A stretch of 64,000 nucleotides of DNA from Arion vulgaris (Eukaryota; Mollusca; Gastropoda; Stylommatophora; Arionidae): NCBI GenBank assembly GCA_020796225.1, contig CM036756.1, positions 59,116,616 through 59,180,615 of the forward strand. Direction: 5' to 3'. Positions 11,215-21,431 of this stretch are shown piece by piece. The notes beneath the pieces are model-generated. The model was not told the DNA's origin and made no database searches. It saw nothing but the letters and a program-made list of their open reading frames with translations. Position numbers and translations under genes: made by a program. Numbering within the stretch: the first letter of the stretch is position 1; every line of letters starts with the position of its first letter.

Positions 11215-11590
11215 GTCTTCTCTCTCGTATCGTATTTTCTCCTCATAGCGTCAGAATAACAAGAGATTTCTAGAACGGGCTTTTGTGTGCGTTTCGTGCA
11301 TGACGTTTTTCCTGCTAATTTTATTTGTTTGGTCCACCGTTTGTGTGGACGACCTTTTGCTTTGTATCTATATTATCTTAGTAGCATTTCTTGTTGAGGT
11401 GCACTGTCTGCTGATAACCTGCTTATGTAGTCGAACTATTTTATTACTTGGTTTTTTAATGAAGATCAGTACTGATGTTGTATCCATTTTTCTTTTCTTG
11501 ACATCTGCATTCCTAATTCTTGATACTCCCATGACTCATGAGATTCATCTCTGTCGCCGACTAACTTCTTCTATCGAGACGTAGGAGCAA
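11215..11590 (-). mobile_element. LINE-B 3' fragment
   Basis: Runs parallel to 2,340-2,600 and 60,360-60,740: gagatttctagaacgggctt, then ttgtgtggacgacc, then gaggtgcactgtctg, then tatgtagtcgaac. On the reverse strand these are the degenerate GRPHKRW and WFDY/H motifs. Multiple frameshifts make it a dead copy. The plus-strand 99-residue frame is a shadow. Confidence 0.8.
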
Positions 11591-11654
11591 TCTGCATGCA
11601 TGTCAATATCTTTTAAAAGATAGATAACTAAAGATCTAACTAAAGTGCTTTTAA

Positions 11655-11895
11655 CTCTGTGTGTGTGGGGGTATTGTGGGGATGGTATGTTGTGGGGGAG
11701 GGTATTTGTGGGGGTGGTATGTGCGCGAGTGCGTGCGGGCATGGTGTGTATACGTGGAGTGTGTGCATGGGTGTGTTGGGGGAGAGGGAGGGTGAGGGTT
11801 GGGAGGTGGCTAGTTGTGTGTCTGCCTATGTGCATGTGTGTGTGTATGTATGTGCGTCTGTGTGCACGCCTCGTGCGTGTGCGTGTGTCTCAGTT
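11655..11895. repeat. GT-rich low-complexity tract
   Basis: Degenerate (GT)n with G runs, for example gtgtgtgtgggggtattgtg, and no fixed unit. Open frames here on both strands are composition artefacts. Confidence 0.85.
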
Positions 11896-12414
11896 TATGA
11901 TGGAAGCACATCAAAACCGCTAATACAGAATATGACCTTTCCATTCTTTCAATATTTACTGGATGTAATTTTTTTTTTTAATTTGTAATTTTTTCTAACA
12001 TGCGGTGCATTATTGACATTCAACTCGCTAATCCCGTCGTGGCAATGCAACATGCACGTTAATCTGCACACTATATTGCACATCATGCGACTACCAAGCC
12101 ACATTTGATATTGTTAGTAACGTGACCAACTTGCAAACGCCGGTAATTAGTAGTGCTAAATAAAATCACTCATCACGAATTCATTTGTGTACGGAGCAAA
12201 ATATCAAAGCTAAGCAAAATGTGGCACTACCACGAACGACAGATCATTCAGCGTCCACAAATAAGGTGCAGTTCAGGTGTGTCCTACAAGACTAAATGAT
12301 GTTGCGCTAGAATTCTTTACAAATCAGCACCGCATGTCAAATAGAGGTATAACAACACAATACACACGTTATGTTCATCAAATAGGATTATAGTTAACAA
12401 TTATCACAATTCGG
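11896..12414. other. unclassified, no gene seen
   Basis: AT-rich sequence leading into the 42-bp array. Nothing recognised. Confidence 0.45.
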
Positions 12415-12770
12415 TCCGACATTTACACTTGTCTGTGCGGCATTATCACAATTCCATCGCATTTACACTTGTCTGTGCGGCATTATCACAATTCCATCTG
12501 ACATTTATGCTTGTCTGTGCGGCATTTGCACAATTCCATCTGACATTTACGCTTGTCTGTGCGGCATTTGCACAATTCCATTTGACATTTACTATTGTCT
12601 GTGCGGCATTAGCACATTCATCTGACATTACACTTGTCTGTGCGGCATTTGCACAATTCCATCTGACATTTACGCTTGTCTGTGCGGCATTTGCACAATT
12701 CCATCTGACATTTACGCTTTTCTGTTCGGCATTAGCACAATTCCATCTGACATTAGTACCATTCAGTCCG
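12415..12770. repeat. 42-bp minisatellite, about 8.5 copies
   Basis: Unit is catttacgcttgtctgtgcg + gcatttgcacaattccatctga, period 42. Since 42 is a multiple of three, the array is open for 120 codons on the plus strand, with repeat peptide TLVCAAFAQFHL. One unit near 12,600-12,640 is short, yet the frame recovers. I treat it as non-coding because there are no flanking gene signals. Confidence 0.9.
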
Positions 12771-13029
12771 ATGCACCCATTTTTTGCATGACATTTTATT
12801 AGACGTTATTTTTACTCGCTAAGCCAGGTAGGAGACCGGATTCTATAGGGTTCCCGGGAGTTTCAGGAAGTGTCTGGTGATTCCCAAACGCAAAAATTTA
12901 CATGAGGTTTATTCCATTAAAGTTTTAGGGGTTTCTGTTTGGAAAAGATAACGTTATAATGGCATAACGTGGTTATTTGCACAATGTGTTACAGAATGCA
13001 ATATGCTATAATTCTGCACACATGAAAAC

Positions 13030-13192
13030 CAGTGGTGGCCGTGATAATTTTTGTTGGTGGGGCCAGACATATTCTCGGAAAAATCATGGTTTCGGTTAGG
13101 ATATATTTTAATGTATAAAATAATAAATACACGTTACACCTTATTTTTGGTGGGGTCCGGCTCCACTGGCCCTTAATGACGAGCCGCCACTG
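13030..13192. mobile_element. hAT-type MITE, cagtggcggctcgt family
   Basis: Ends are cagtggtggccgtgat and gacgagccgccactg, inverted with few mismatches. Flanks atgaaaac (13,022-13,029) and ataaaaac (13,193-13,200) match at 7 of 8. Relatives with the same length class are at 29,179-29,333 and 57,789-57,953. There is no coding capacity. Confidence 0.9.
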
Positions 13193-13496
13193 ATAAAAAC
13201 AATGCTGACATTTCAAGGAAATTCATGATTTATGTCTTCAATGATGACCAGTAATCAATTGATTTATTAGACAGTTTCAGACTCTTCCGCCATCAACAAA
13301 TAATTGTTGACCTACATTTGAGAAATTACGTTCCCTGTCCTTAAAATCGGCTGTCCTACAGGATAACAATGATGTACTAGGAATAGCTACAAATAGCTCA
13401 ACCATTCGGAAAATAGCTACGCCCTTTGTTTGGGGTGAATTAAAACGAAAGTACCAAAACTTCCTCAGCTCTGGTTCCCTGAACCTCATCTGCTAT

Positions 13497-13520
13497 CTAT
13501 CTCTCTCTCTCTCTCTCTCA
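13497..13520. repeat. (CT)n microsatellite
   Basis: About 11 CT dinucleotides. Confidence 0.9.
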
Positions 13521-13990
13521 CGATCGTTCTTAAGCCGTTTTTATCATTATATTGTGATATATAAACAGCCAAACATGAGAACGGATGTACGTGCACAGCC
13601 TTCAGTACCAATTGGAGCTCAAGTGCTTATCCTTCAGTGGTGTGTTCGGTTTCAACCAGCGTTTACTGGGTTCGCTCTCCGTTAGCCTTTGCTGTCCCCA
13701 GCCAAAACACACAAGGCAACAGGTTGCTATTGTTCTCCCGGACAACATGTAAGGTTGCTAGTGTTCTCCCGGGCTGATGAGGGTCATCTGCCCAGCTATA
13801 CCAGTCTTGTTAGTGGACTGCTTGGTTTGCCTACAGTCCAGTTTTGTGCACGGTTTGCTCCGCTAGCCTTTGATTGTCCCCAATCAACTACAAGGCAGCA
13901 GTATCTGCTATCTCATTTACTTCGTCGTAGGCATTGACCTTAAAGGATGATGCATATGTTGCTTTGTGGACTCTAATTATCAATGTCTTC
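13521..13990. other. unclassified moderate-GC block with internal duplications
   Basis: Contains paired phrases such as gttagcctttgctgtcccca/ctagcctttgattgtcccca and gttctcccggacaac/gttctcccgggctgat. These suggest an old internal duplication of about 170 bp. The 82-residue frame at 13,689-13,937 has no recognisable domain. It could be the body of an unidentified element. Confidence 0.5.
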
Positions 13991-14008
13991 AGCTGGAATC
14001 TGGTTTAG

Positions 14009-14470
14009 ACCGATTTAGAAATGAAGACATCAGGGAAAAAAAGGTTACAACAGCAGTACTGAACTTTATCAAGAAAGAACGACATACTAAATATGAAAAG
14101 AGATTGATTAATCAACATCGAACTGGCGTGTTGGGTCGCTGGACGCTGCTTGATTTGCTGAGGCGGAGATCGGAGCACCTATGGACATGTCCGGAGTGCT
14201 ATGATGATAGTCCTCATATAACTGATAACTAACTGATCAAGAAAGAACAAATTAAATAGTTCGACACATAAGCAGATTACAAACAGACAGTGCACCTCAA
14301 AAGAGCAATGTAACTTCGATACTGTGGATACAAAGCACAAGATCGTCCATGCAAAGGTGGACCTCAGATAACAGGTGACGAAAAACACTGCTCATGAAGC
14401 GTACACAAAATCTTTTTCTATAAATCTCTTCTTATCCAGACGCTGTGAAGCAAAACAGGATTAAGATAAG
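14009..14470 (+). mobile_element. LINE-B 3' fragment interrupted by a nested insert
   Basis: The left part 14,009-14,080 (gaaatgaagacatcaggga... atcaagaaagaac) and the right part 14,236-14,470 (aacaaattaaatagttcgac... gacgctgtgaagcaaaacag) together match 35,431-35,690. The 13 bases atcaagaaagaac occur on both sides of the insert. The coding frame is destroyed (atggttcga to atagttcga). Confidence 0.85.
14081..14235 (+). mobile_element. 155-bp nested retroposed LINE-tail
   Basis: Lies between exact 13-bp repeats atcaagaaagaac (14,068-14,080 and 14,236-14,248), so it was inserted into LINE-B by target-primed reverse transcription. Its body matches 8,108-8,268. It encodes RRRSEHLWTCPECYDDS, like the tail after RNase H in some LINEs, and is strongly 5'-truncated. 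Confidence 0.85.
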
Positions 14471-14522
14471 TAGAGCAGCTGGAAAAGACATATGGAAGCA
14501 TGACATTCTTCTTGATTGTAAC

Positions 14523-14686
14523 CAGGGCCGTGCGGTGAGGCGGCCGCATCAGGCGGGACCGTATTGGATGCGGCATAAGCAAGCAAAATCAAAATTACAA
14601 TTAAAGATTATTTTAAAGAACAAATATTTAAGGGGTGGCATTTCGAAGACTTTCATCATACTAAGAAAATATACCGCACGGCCCTG
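14523..14686. mobile_element. hAT-type MITE, cagggccgtgcggt family
   Basis: Terminal inverted repeats are 14 bases and perfect: cagggccgtgcggt and accgcacggccctg. Flanks attgtaac (14,515-14,522) and attgtagc (14,687-14,694) match at 7 of 8. A relative in the opposite orientation is at 17,062-17,239. No transposase inside. Confidence 0.92.
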
Positions 14687-14694
14687 ATTGTAGC

Positions 14695-15150
14695 AATCAA
14701 TTGTATTGGTTAAAAGGTATGGATGATAATGATGACTAGAGCACAACTTACATCTTGTGTGAACAAGAAAATAATCTGTTATTTTATAACAACGTGTATG
14801 TAATATGTCTTTGATAGTACATTTCCTTCTATGTAACCTTTCACTTACTCCGGATACATTTAGCGATATGCATTACGGAATTTCCTTCCTGATATTTCAC
14901 CGAATGTTGAGCATTTCCAGAGAAAGGTAAGTTTGTATAATTTTACCTGTTGCTGGATGGTAGCCAGTGATTATTTCAGATTAGGAACAACGAATATTGA
15001 ACGGATATACAACGGATATATTGAAGGGAATTTGGTGAAAGCAAGAAGGGTCTAGGATAGTTAGTATTAGAGATGCGTTGTAAATCATTTTAATGCACGC
15101 TTATGCGTTGTTTTTGTGCTTGCATTGAGCTTAGATCTGGCTTTTATCAC
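14695..15150. other. unclassified, no gene seen
   Basis: AT-rich, nothing recognised apart from two ggatatacaacggatata-like words near 15,003-15,020. Confidence 0.45.
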
Positions 15151-15154
15151 ATTA

Positions 15155-15335
15155 ACAGGTCCTAATGGCGACGTGGTTATGACGTGTTGTCTGACGTTCT
15201 GAAGGCTGTAGGTTCGAATTCGGAAAGTGTGACGTGTGTAATTTTTCCCCGGAGTTCCCTAAGATTTATGCAGGAGCTACGGAGTTCCTGTATTCTGGGT
15301 ATGATAAGTTGATTTTTGCGTTCCTAATTAAGGGT
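15155..15335 (+). mobile_element. SINE-F relic
   Basis: tRNA-like head gcgacgtggttatgacgtgt and B-box-like taggttcgaattc are followed by the family body gcaggagctacggagttcct. The same ggagctacggagttcg phrase follows tRNA-like heads at 49,450, 50,217 and 37,960 (minus). Confidence 0.75.
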
Positions 15336-15339
15336 AGTG

Positions 15340-15510
15340 GGCGTCTGCGGTCTTATCGGTATTGAGCTCTATCACAACCCAAAGCACCTGGTTCAAACCC
15401 CTGCGGGCAGTTTGAAGTCAAATTTGTTCTCGTGAATATTTACGAGCGGTAAAATAGACCTCACTGTTCAGAAAGCAATGACAAACTACAGAAAGTAGAA
15501 GAGGATAAGC
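15340..15510 (+). mobile_element. SINE-A-related copy, diverged
   Basis: gtgggcgtctgcggtcttat, then ctggttcaaacccctgcggg, then gttcagaaagcaatgacaaa parallels SINE-A. It is closer to the minus-strand copy at 38,935-39,155, suggesting a subfamily. Confidence 0.7.
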
Positions 15511-15966
15511 CACGATTTGCAATTCAATAAAAGGGTGATGTAGCGTCCTAAGTGTTAAAAGCTTAGTATGTATCAGACAGATTTTAATTTATCAACAGCC
15601 CGGTAATCTAACTTAATGATGCACAATACATATTTTGCGCTACTAAAGCCTTCAAAACAATTTCAAAAATGAACGTATGTCCCCTTTAATGCAGCTCAAC
15701 ATCATCACCAAAGACAGAATATTACAGCGAATCCCAAACAAAATCTGTTAATAGGAAATAAACATGTTAGATTCTAAACGAAGAAAGAATCACGTGTGGA
15801 AAATTGTGATAAAAGCTGAATTTAAAAAACAAACAGTGGTGGTAGATGCACCCAACAGCAGACCCCACAAGATTTCTGCCACCAAATGTCAAGCAGAGAA
15901 TATACTTTTATCTTCAAACTCCGAACAAAAATAACAGACTATCGTTAGTACATGTAATACAGCTTC

Positions 15967-16215
15967 GGTAGCGTCTGTGGTCTAGGGGATAGTGACTCAG
16001 TCTATTAACCCCGACGTTCTGAGTTCAAATCACGCTGTGGACAGTTTGGTTGCAAATTGTTTCGCGTGGATTTTTACAAAAGGACGATGGCACCACCGTT
16101 CAGAAAGCAACGGCAAACTACTGAACGTAATAATGCCTAGAAAAATCAGAAACAGCGTTAAAAGCTGGGGTTGATTCTCAAAGTCCTGTAAAGGTTATGC
16201 AATTAAAAGAAAAAA
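15967..16215 (+). mobile_element. SINE-A copy
   Basis: Head gcgtctgtggtctaggggat, B-box region ctgagttcaaatcacgctgt, body aaaaggacgatggcaccacc, and an A-rich end attaaaagaaaaaagaa. Flanks aatacagctt and aatacatctt (9 of 10) could be the target duplication. This is the best plus-strand representative of the family. Confidence 0.88.
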
Positions 16216-16329
16216 GAATACATCTTTTAGGGCGGTGTAGAACAGTGGGGACATGTGCTGTCGTATTTAATGGTTCATGCTAGTGAGTCGCCGTGAAACT
16301 ATTCAAGTTATGATTTTCATTATACCCCA

Positions 16330-16445
16330 GACAGAAATAGGGAACTCATTGGTCTTACCGAGGATTGAACCCGGCTCCTCGCATGGGAGCAGTGCTCTAA
16401 TACATTCACTAATTAATCTTATGAAGAGAAATAATAAAGTTGCAC
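16330..16445 (-). mobile_element. tRNA-derived SINE head
   Basis: The reverse strand reads tattagagcactgctcccat, then gccgggttcaatcctcgg. This looks like a tRNA anticodon arm with a strong B box (GGGTTCAATCC). The plus-strand repeat at 17,504-17,625 has a similar arrangement. Acceptor pairing was not found, so I call it a SINE rather than a tRNA gene. Confidence 0.6.
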
Positions 16446-17061
16446 AGACAAACTTGTACTGTTGTAGACTGAGTCCTGCTGCAGAACACATCCTAATACA
16501 TCTTGTCGGCTTCACAGTGAAGATGAGTATAATATGGGAGCACTAGACAGCACTCCTTAGAATCTGAAAACTACATGGGTAACCTACGTTGGGTAATCTG
16601 ACGTTGAAATAAGCTGTGCAAATGATGTAGAGACAGGCTTGAGGTAGTTATTTTTAATCCATTGGTTTTATGAATTTTACATCTTATTACAACGTCGGAC
16701 GGTAAATATAGATATGATTTTTTTTAAACAACGATAGTATTACAATCTTGCTAGAAACATCACCAGGGCTATAACTTGTTAAGAGATAACAAACCAAACG
16801 GTTCAGTCACGTAATACGATAACGACTAAAGAGTACACCATAACAAGCACTACTAGTTGGATAAAGTGCTTTCAATGTCAAAGGCTGCCCACGCAAACGT
16901 TTGTCAACAGAAATAGTAGAGATGATAGGGACGATCATATACGAGGCGTACTAATGGTCGCTAGCAAGAAGATTTCGCGTACCCTGGTACTGAGAAGCAT
17001 AACAGGAGCAGAAGACAGAATACCAAGATACAGATATAACTTTTTTTAAATGTTATGTTTG
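16446..17061. other. unclassified, no gene seen
   Basis: About 600 bases of AT-rich sequence without recognised repeats or coding motifs. Confidence 0.45.
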
Positions 17062-17239
17062 CAGGGCCGTGAGGGAAAATATTTTCTCAGTATGATGCAA
17101 GTCTTCGAAATGCCTACCCTTAAATGCTTTTTCTTTTAAATAACTTTAAAATGTGATTTTGATTTGCTGAATATGCCACCCCCCTTACGGTGTCGCCTGA
17201 TGCGACTGCCTCTCTGTATCATAGCATGGTACAGCCCTG
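17062..17239. mobile_element. hAT-type MITE, cagggccgt family, opposite orientation
   Basis: Starts cagggccgtgag and ends ggtacagccctg. The flanks are a perfect 8-bp duplication, tatgtttg, at 17,054-17,061 and 17,240-17,247. The interior atcctttaaatgc-like and ttaaaatgtgattttgattt segments are the reverse of the 14,523 copy. Confidence 0.92.
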
Positions 17240-17503
17240 TATGTTTGGACATAAGTGCATAAACGTTGTCGACTTGTGGACTACACCATGTCTGTATTCG
17301 TCAAGCGACAAGAGGTCAAAGATAACAACAATCGGTCTTGCCACTTCATCAATGTTGATTACATAGAGAGCATAAACAACATGGTAAATACAAAAATAAT
17401 AACATTAGATGGAAACAAAATTTAATCAAGCGTTTGCGACATCTTTGTTACTATCGTCTCGAGGTAGGTTCAAGCCATTTCTTTTAATCATCTTCTTTCA
17501 ATA

Positions 17504-17625
17504 GAGGGGCGTCTGGCCGAATTGATTAGAACGCGGCTCCCAAGCGGGAGGCACAGGGTCAATCCAAGGTAAGGTCAATGAGCTTTTTTTTATCAAGGGC
17601 ATAAAGAAAACATTCTAACCTGAAC
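17504..17625 (+). mobile_element. tRNA-derived SINE head
   Basis: gcgtctggccgaattgatta, then gaacgcggctcccaagcggg, then cagggtcaatcc mimics a tRNA with A box, anticodon arm and a one-base-short B box. It is followed by a T run and an unrelated body. Confidence 0.6.
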
Positions 17626-17639
17626 AGTTTCTGGCGACT

Positions 17640-17990
17640 GCACTAGCCATCTCTCTCTCTCTTTGCCTTTTTACCCCGGGTTGGAGCATAGGTCCTCAAC
17701 CAACTCATGTCAAGTCTTCCTATCTCTAGCTGTCTCCTGTAGCTCCCTCCAGCTCTTCTTTATATTGTTGATCTCCGCCTCCAAATCTCGTCTCCATGTA
17801 TTTCTCGGCCTCCCCTTCTCTCGCTGTCCCTGCGGGTTCCAGGCAAGGACCCTTCTTGTTATATTTTCCTCCGGTTTTCGCAAAGTGTGTCCTATCCAGC
17901 GCCAGCATCTCTTTCTAACCTGTTCACTGGAATATGTCTTGTTCTCTCCATAAGTTCCTGATTTGTGACCCTATCATATCATCTTATTCC
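17640..17990 (-). mobile_element. LINE-F 3' fragment with a well-kept coding block
   Basis: Reading the minus strand from about 17,925 down to 17,680 gives an almost uninterrupted frame. It includes RWIGHTLRKPEENITRRVLA, WNPQGQREKGRPRNTWRRDL and then EAEINNIKKSWRELQETARD. This is the conserved C-terminal block downstream of the reverse transcriptase in a widespread animal LINE group. The first stop falls where W is expected (RDRK-T-stop), a TGG-to-TGA change. There is no start codon, so it is a 5'-truncated copy, but one of the least decayed LINE fragments here. A CT run borders it at 17,650. Confidence 0.88.
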
Positions 17991-18164
17991 CTCTATTCTG
18001 CACAGACACCAGTTGATGAATGCACTAGCCATGCGACCATTAAATTCTACAGGCTCATGTCTCTTCTGTTCTACACCGTCCTAAAAAGTGGTATTACAGC
18101 CAGTAACGATAGTAACTTTTTTTTCAATGTTAAACACATAATTGTTTGTTTGTTTACATATCAC

Positions 18165-18194
18165 ATCATCATCATCATCATCATCATCATCACG
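18165..18194. repeat. (CAT)n microsatellite
   Basis: About nine cat trinucleotides. Confidence 0.9.
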
Positions 18195-18665
18195 ACTTTC
18201 GTCCTTACTTTTATAATAAATAAGGTATCACTATCATGAGGTCAAGGAGATACGTATCGTTACCACAAGGAAAAAAGAACACTAGCACTCAGATAAAACG
18301 GCAACAGATCGAGAGCATGATCTCGTAAACGATGATTCAACGGAATATCCGAGGCACTAAATTCCATCTTGTACAAAGTGCATAAGGTAGAAATAATGGC
18401 GCTTATAGTTAATGTAAAACAATGCAGGGCGATGATGACAACAGGGTAGTAAAGTGATGTACGGGAATCTACAAATCTGAGGTGGTCAGACAAGACCAGA
18501 TCTGGAGACAACCGTTGGTAGGCTGCAGTGATACTCAGTAAATTGGCGTTTAGGATAACGACACGTGTGTATTGTATCACATAAGTAAACAAGACTTTAC
18601 TTAAATATAACACTAACAACAATTCGACGTTTCGATCATGGATCTTTATCAAGAACATAGACAGA
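18195..18665. other. unclassified; long minus-strand open frame without support
   Basis: A 152-codon minus-strand frame spans 18,260-18,718. Its first residues lie inside retroposon D (18,679-18,765), so that start cannot be ancestral. The sequence is leucine-rich with hydrophobic stretches and matches no family I know. The phrase aattcgacgtttcgatcatg is distinctive but unexplained. Confidence 0.4.
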
Positions 18666-18678
18666 ATAAACACTAAAT

Positions 18679-18765
18679 CTTCTTCTTTGCGTTCGTTCTT
18701 ACGACCAATTTTAATCACTTTTTGTGATATGTTTGATCTTTGCCAAGAACGTGTATACGTTGCAC
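18679..18765 (-). mobile_element. retroposon D, 87-bp 5'-truncated copy
   Basis: Exact 13-bp direct repeats ataaacactaaat flank it (18,666-18,678 and 18,766-18,778). The element is only the 3' end of retroposon D, from the (GAA)n tail through gcgttcgttcttacgacc to gtgtatacgttgcac. Truncation plus target duplication shows LINE-type mobilisation of this family. Confidence 0.92.
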
Positions 18766-18778
18766 ATAAACACTAAAT

Positions 18779-19327
18779 GAACTAGAACATATATCTAAAT
18801 AAGAAGAATGACTAAAGACTTGAAGGTATTAAAGAAAACCTTGTGAGCGAAGTTATAGGTGATGAGAGAACTAACTGGAGAACTGTAGTATTTCATGCTA
18901 CATAGGATGAGAGCTACGCTCTGCAAAGGACATGTTGCAGACTGCTGACGTATACAAAATAAATAGAAAACGTGAGCTATTGTGTATTTTGTGAATCATC
19001 CTAGATACACACACACGCACATGATACATTTATCATACTAATCATCTGGTTAGTGAGTACATCCGACCTATACATGACAGTCGCAGTAGGGGTCCACATG
19101 ACACCTGGCGACTCAGAATATTGCTGTTTTTGTTTTAGACCAAGACATATGAAGCATGCAGCACGTTCAGCTTATTTATCTCTGTGTATAGCAGTTCAGT
19201 AACTTATGCATTTCTTTGTTTGTTTGTTATTTAGTTTGTTAGTTGTTTGGTTTGTCAGTTAGTAAGTTAAATAGTTTGTTTGCCTTTTAGCTTTGTTGAT
19301 TGGTTAGTCAGCTAGTTAGTAGTTTAA
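18779..19327. other. unclassified, no gene seen
   Basis: AT-rich. The end, 19,210-19,320, is a degenerate ttgtttgttagttagt-type low-complexity stretch that leads into the satellite. Confidence 0.45.
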
Positions 19328-21200
19328 GTGATAGTGAGCGTCTGTTGTTTAACCCATAGTGAGAGTCTGTAGCGATAGTGAGAGTCTGTAGCGATAGTGA
19401 GCGTCTGTTTAACCAAGTAGAGTCTGAGATAGTGAGAGTCTGTAGCGATAGTGAGAGTCTGTAGCGATAGTGAGAGTCTGTAGCGAAGTGAAGTGAAGTC
19501 TGTAGCGATAGTGATTGAGATAGTGAGAGTCTGTAGCGATAGTGAGAGTCTGTAGCGATAGTGAGAGTCTGTAGCGAGTAACTGTAGAGGTTGCGATAGT
19601 GAGAGTCTGTAGCGGTACTGTGCGAGAGTCTGTAGCGGTAGTGAGAGTCTGTAGCGGTAGTGAGAGTCTGTAGTGTGATAAAGTGAGAGTCGGTAGTGAG
19701 AGTCTGTAGCGGTAGTAGAGTCTGTAGCGGTAGTGAGAGTCTGTAGCGGTAGTGAGAGTCTGTAGCGGTAGTGAGAGTCTGTAGCGGTAGTGAGAGTCTG
19801 TAGCGGTAGTGAGAGTCTGTAGTGAGGTATGTAGCGTAGTGAGAGTCTGTAGCTGTAGTGAGAGTCTGTAGCGGTAGTGAGAGTCTGTAGCGGTAGTGAG
19901 AGTCTGTAGCGATAGTGAGAGTCTGTAGCGATAGTGAGAGTCTGTAGCGATAGTGAGAGTCTGTAGCGATAGTGAGAGTCTGTAGCGATAGTGAGAGTCT
20001 GTAGCGATAGTGAGAGTCTGTAGCGATAGTGAGAGTCTGTAGCGGTAGTGAGGTCTGTAGCGGTAGTGAGGTCTGTAGCGATAGTGAGAGTCGTAGGAGT
20101 CAGGATAGTAGAGTCTGTAGCGATAGTGAGAGTCTGTAGCGATAGTGAGAGTCTGTAGCGATAGTGAGAGTCTGTAGTGAGAGTCTGTAGCGATAGTGAG
20201 AGTCTGTAGCGATAGTGAGAGTCTGTAGCGATAGTGAGAGTCTGTAGCGATAGTGAGAGTCTGTGCGACTAGCGGTAGTGAGAGTCTGTAGCGGTAGTGA
20301 GAGTCTGTAGGTAGAGAGTCTGTAGCGGTAGTGGAGTCTGTGATGTGAGGTCGGTAGTGAGAGTCTGTAGCAGTAGTGAGAGTCTGTAGCGGTAGTGAGA
20401 GTCTGTAGCTGTAGTGAGAGTCTGTAGCGGTAGTGAGAGTCTGTAGCGGTAGTGAGAGTCTGTAGCGTAGTGAGAGTCTGTAGTGAGTATGTAGTAGTGA
20501 GCTGTAGCGTAGTGAGAGTCTGTAGCGTAGTGAGGTCTGTAGCGGTAGTGAGAGTCTGTAGCGATAGTGAGAGTCTGTAGCGATAGTGAGAGTCTGTAGC
20601 GATAGTGAGAGTCTGTAGCGATAGTGAGAGTCTGTAGCGATAGTGAGAGTCTGTAGCGATAGTGAGAGTCTGTAGCGATAGTGAGAGTCTGTAGCGGTAG
20701 TGAGAGTCTGTAGCGGTAGGAGTCTGTAGCGATAGTGAGAGTCGTAGTAGTCTGGGTAGTGAGAGTCTGTAGCTGTAGTGAGAGTCTGTAGCGGTAGTGA
20801 GAGTCTGTAGCGGTAGTGAGAGTCTGTAGCGATAGTGAGAGTCTGTAGCGATAGTGAGTCTGTAGCGATAGTAGAGTCGTAGTGAGTCTACCGGTATGAG
20901 TCTACAGTGTGGAGTCTGTAGTGAATCTGACCGAAGTAGAGTCGTAGCCGATATGAATCAGGAGTCTTACGAGATTTTACGATATAAGTCTGTGCGATGA
21001 AGTCTGGCTAGAAGTCTGAGCGATTGAGTCTTAGCGATTGAGTCTGTGGATGGTCTGGATGTGAGTCTGTAGGCCGGTAGTGAGCTGTGCGATGTGAGGT
21101 CTGTGGTACTGTGATAGGTCTGGGTGAGTCTGTCGTAGTGATTGAGTCAGGTCGGCGGTGATGGTAGCTAAGTGCGTAGTGCATGTGAGTCTAGGAGGAC
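19328..21200. repeat. 19-bp satellite, about 95-100 copies
   Basis: Unit is agtgagagtctgtagcg(a/g)t. Blocks with gat and ggt variants alternate: gat-rich at 19,900-20,040, 20,110-20,265 and 20,560-20,690, ggt-rich between them. Many units have single-base indels, and after about 20,870 the array dissolves into fragments of gagtctg. No long open frame survives. Confidence 0.95.
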
Positions 21201-21431
21201 TGGCGGTACTGGCATGGTCGGCGGTAGCATCACGGTATTTCCAGTGATCATCGTATTGAACCCAAGTCGCCGATATAATATTAGTTAATGCCGACAATCT
21301 AATTCAACACTTTAAAATCAACATCCCAGAAGTTAATAGCCAGAATGTAATAGATTACACTTAATCTTCTAAATTACTTTATTAAGTTCATCTATTTTGC
21401 GTATCGGACGAGATATATTCCGATATTTTTA

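Noticed and set aside
12429..12791. 120-codon open frame over the 42-bp array
   Set aside because: The period is a multiple of three so the frame stays open by construction; no start context, flanking exons or domain.
16360..16440. tRNA gene on the minus strand
   Set aside because: The B box and anticodon-like arm are good, but no acceptor stem pairing was found and the sequence continues as a repeat; a SINE head is more likely. A tRNA covariance-model scan would decide.
18260..18718. 152-codon minus-strand open frame as a membrane protein gene
   Set aside because: Its beginning lies in a retroposed repeat with a 13-bp target duplication, and no motif is recognised.
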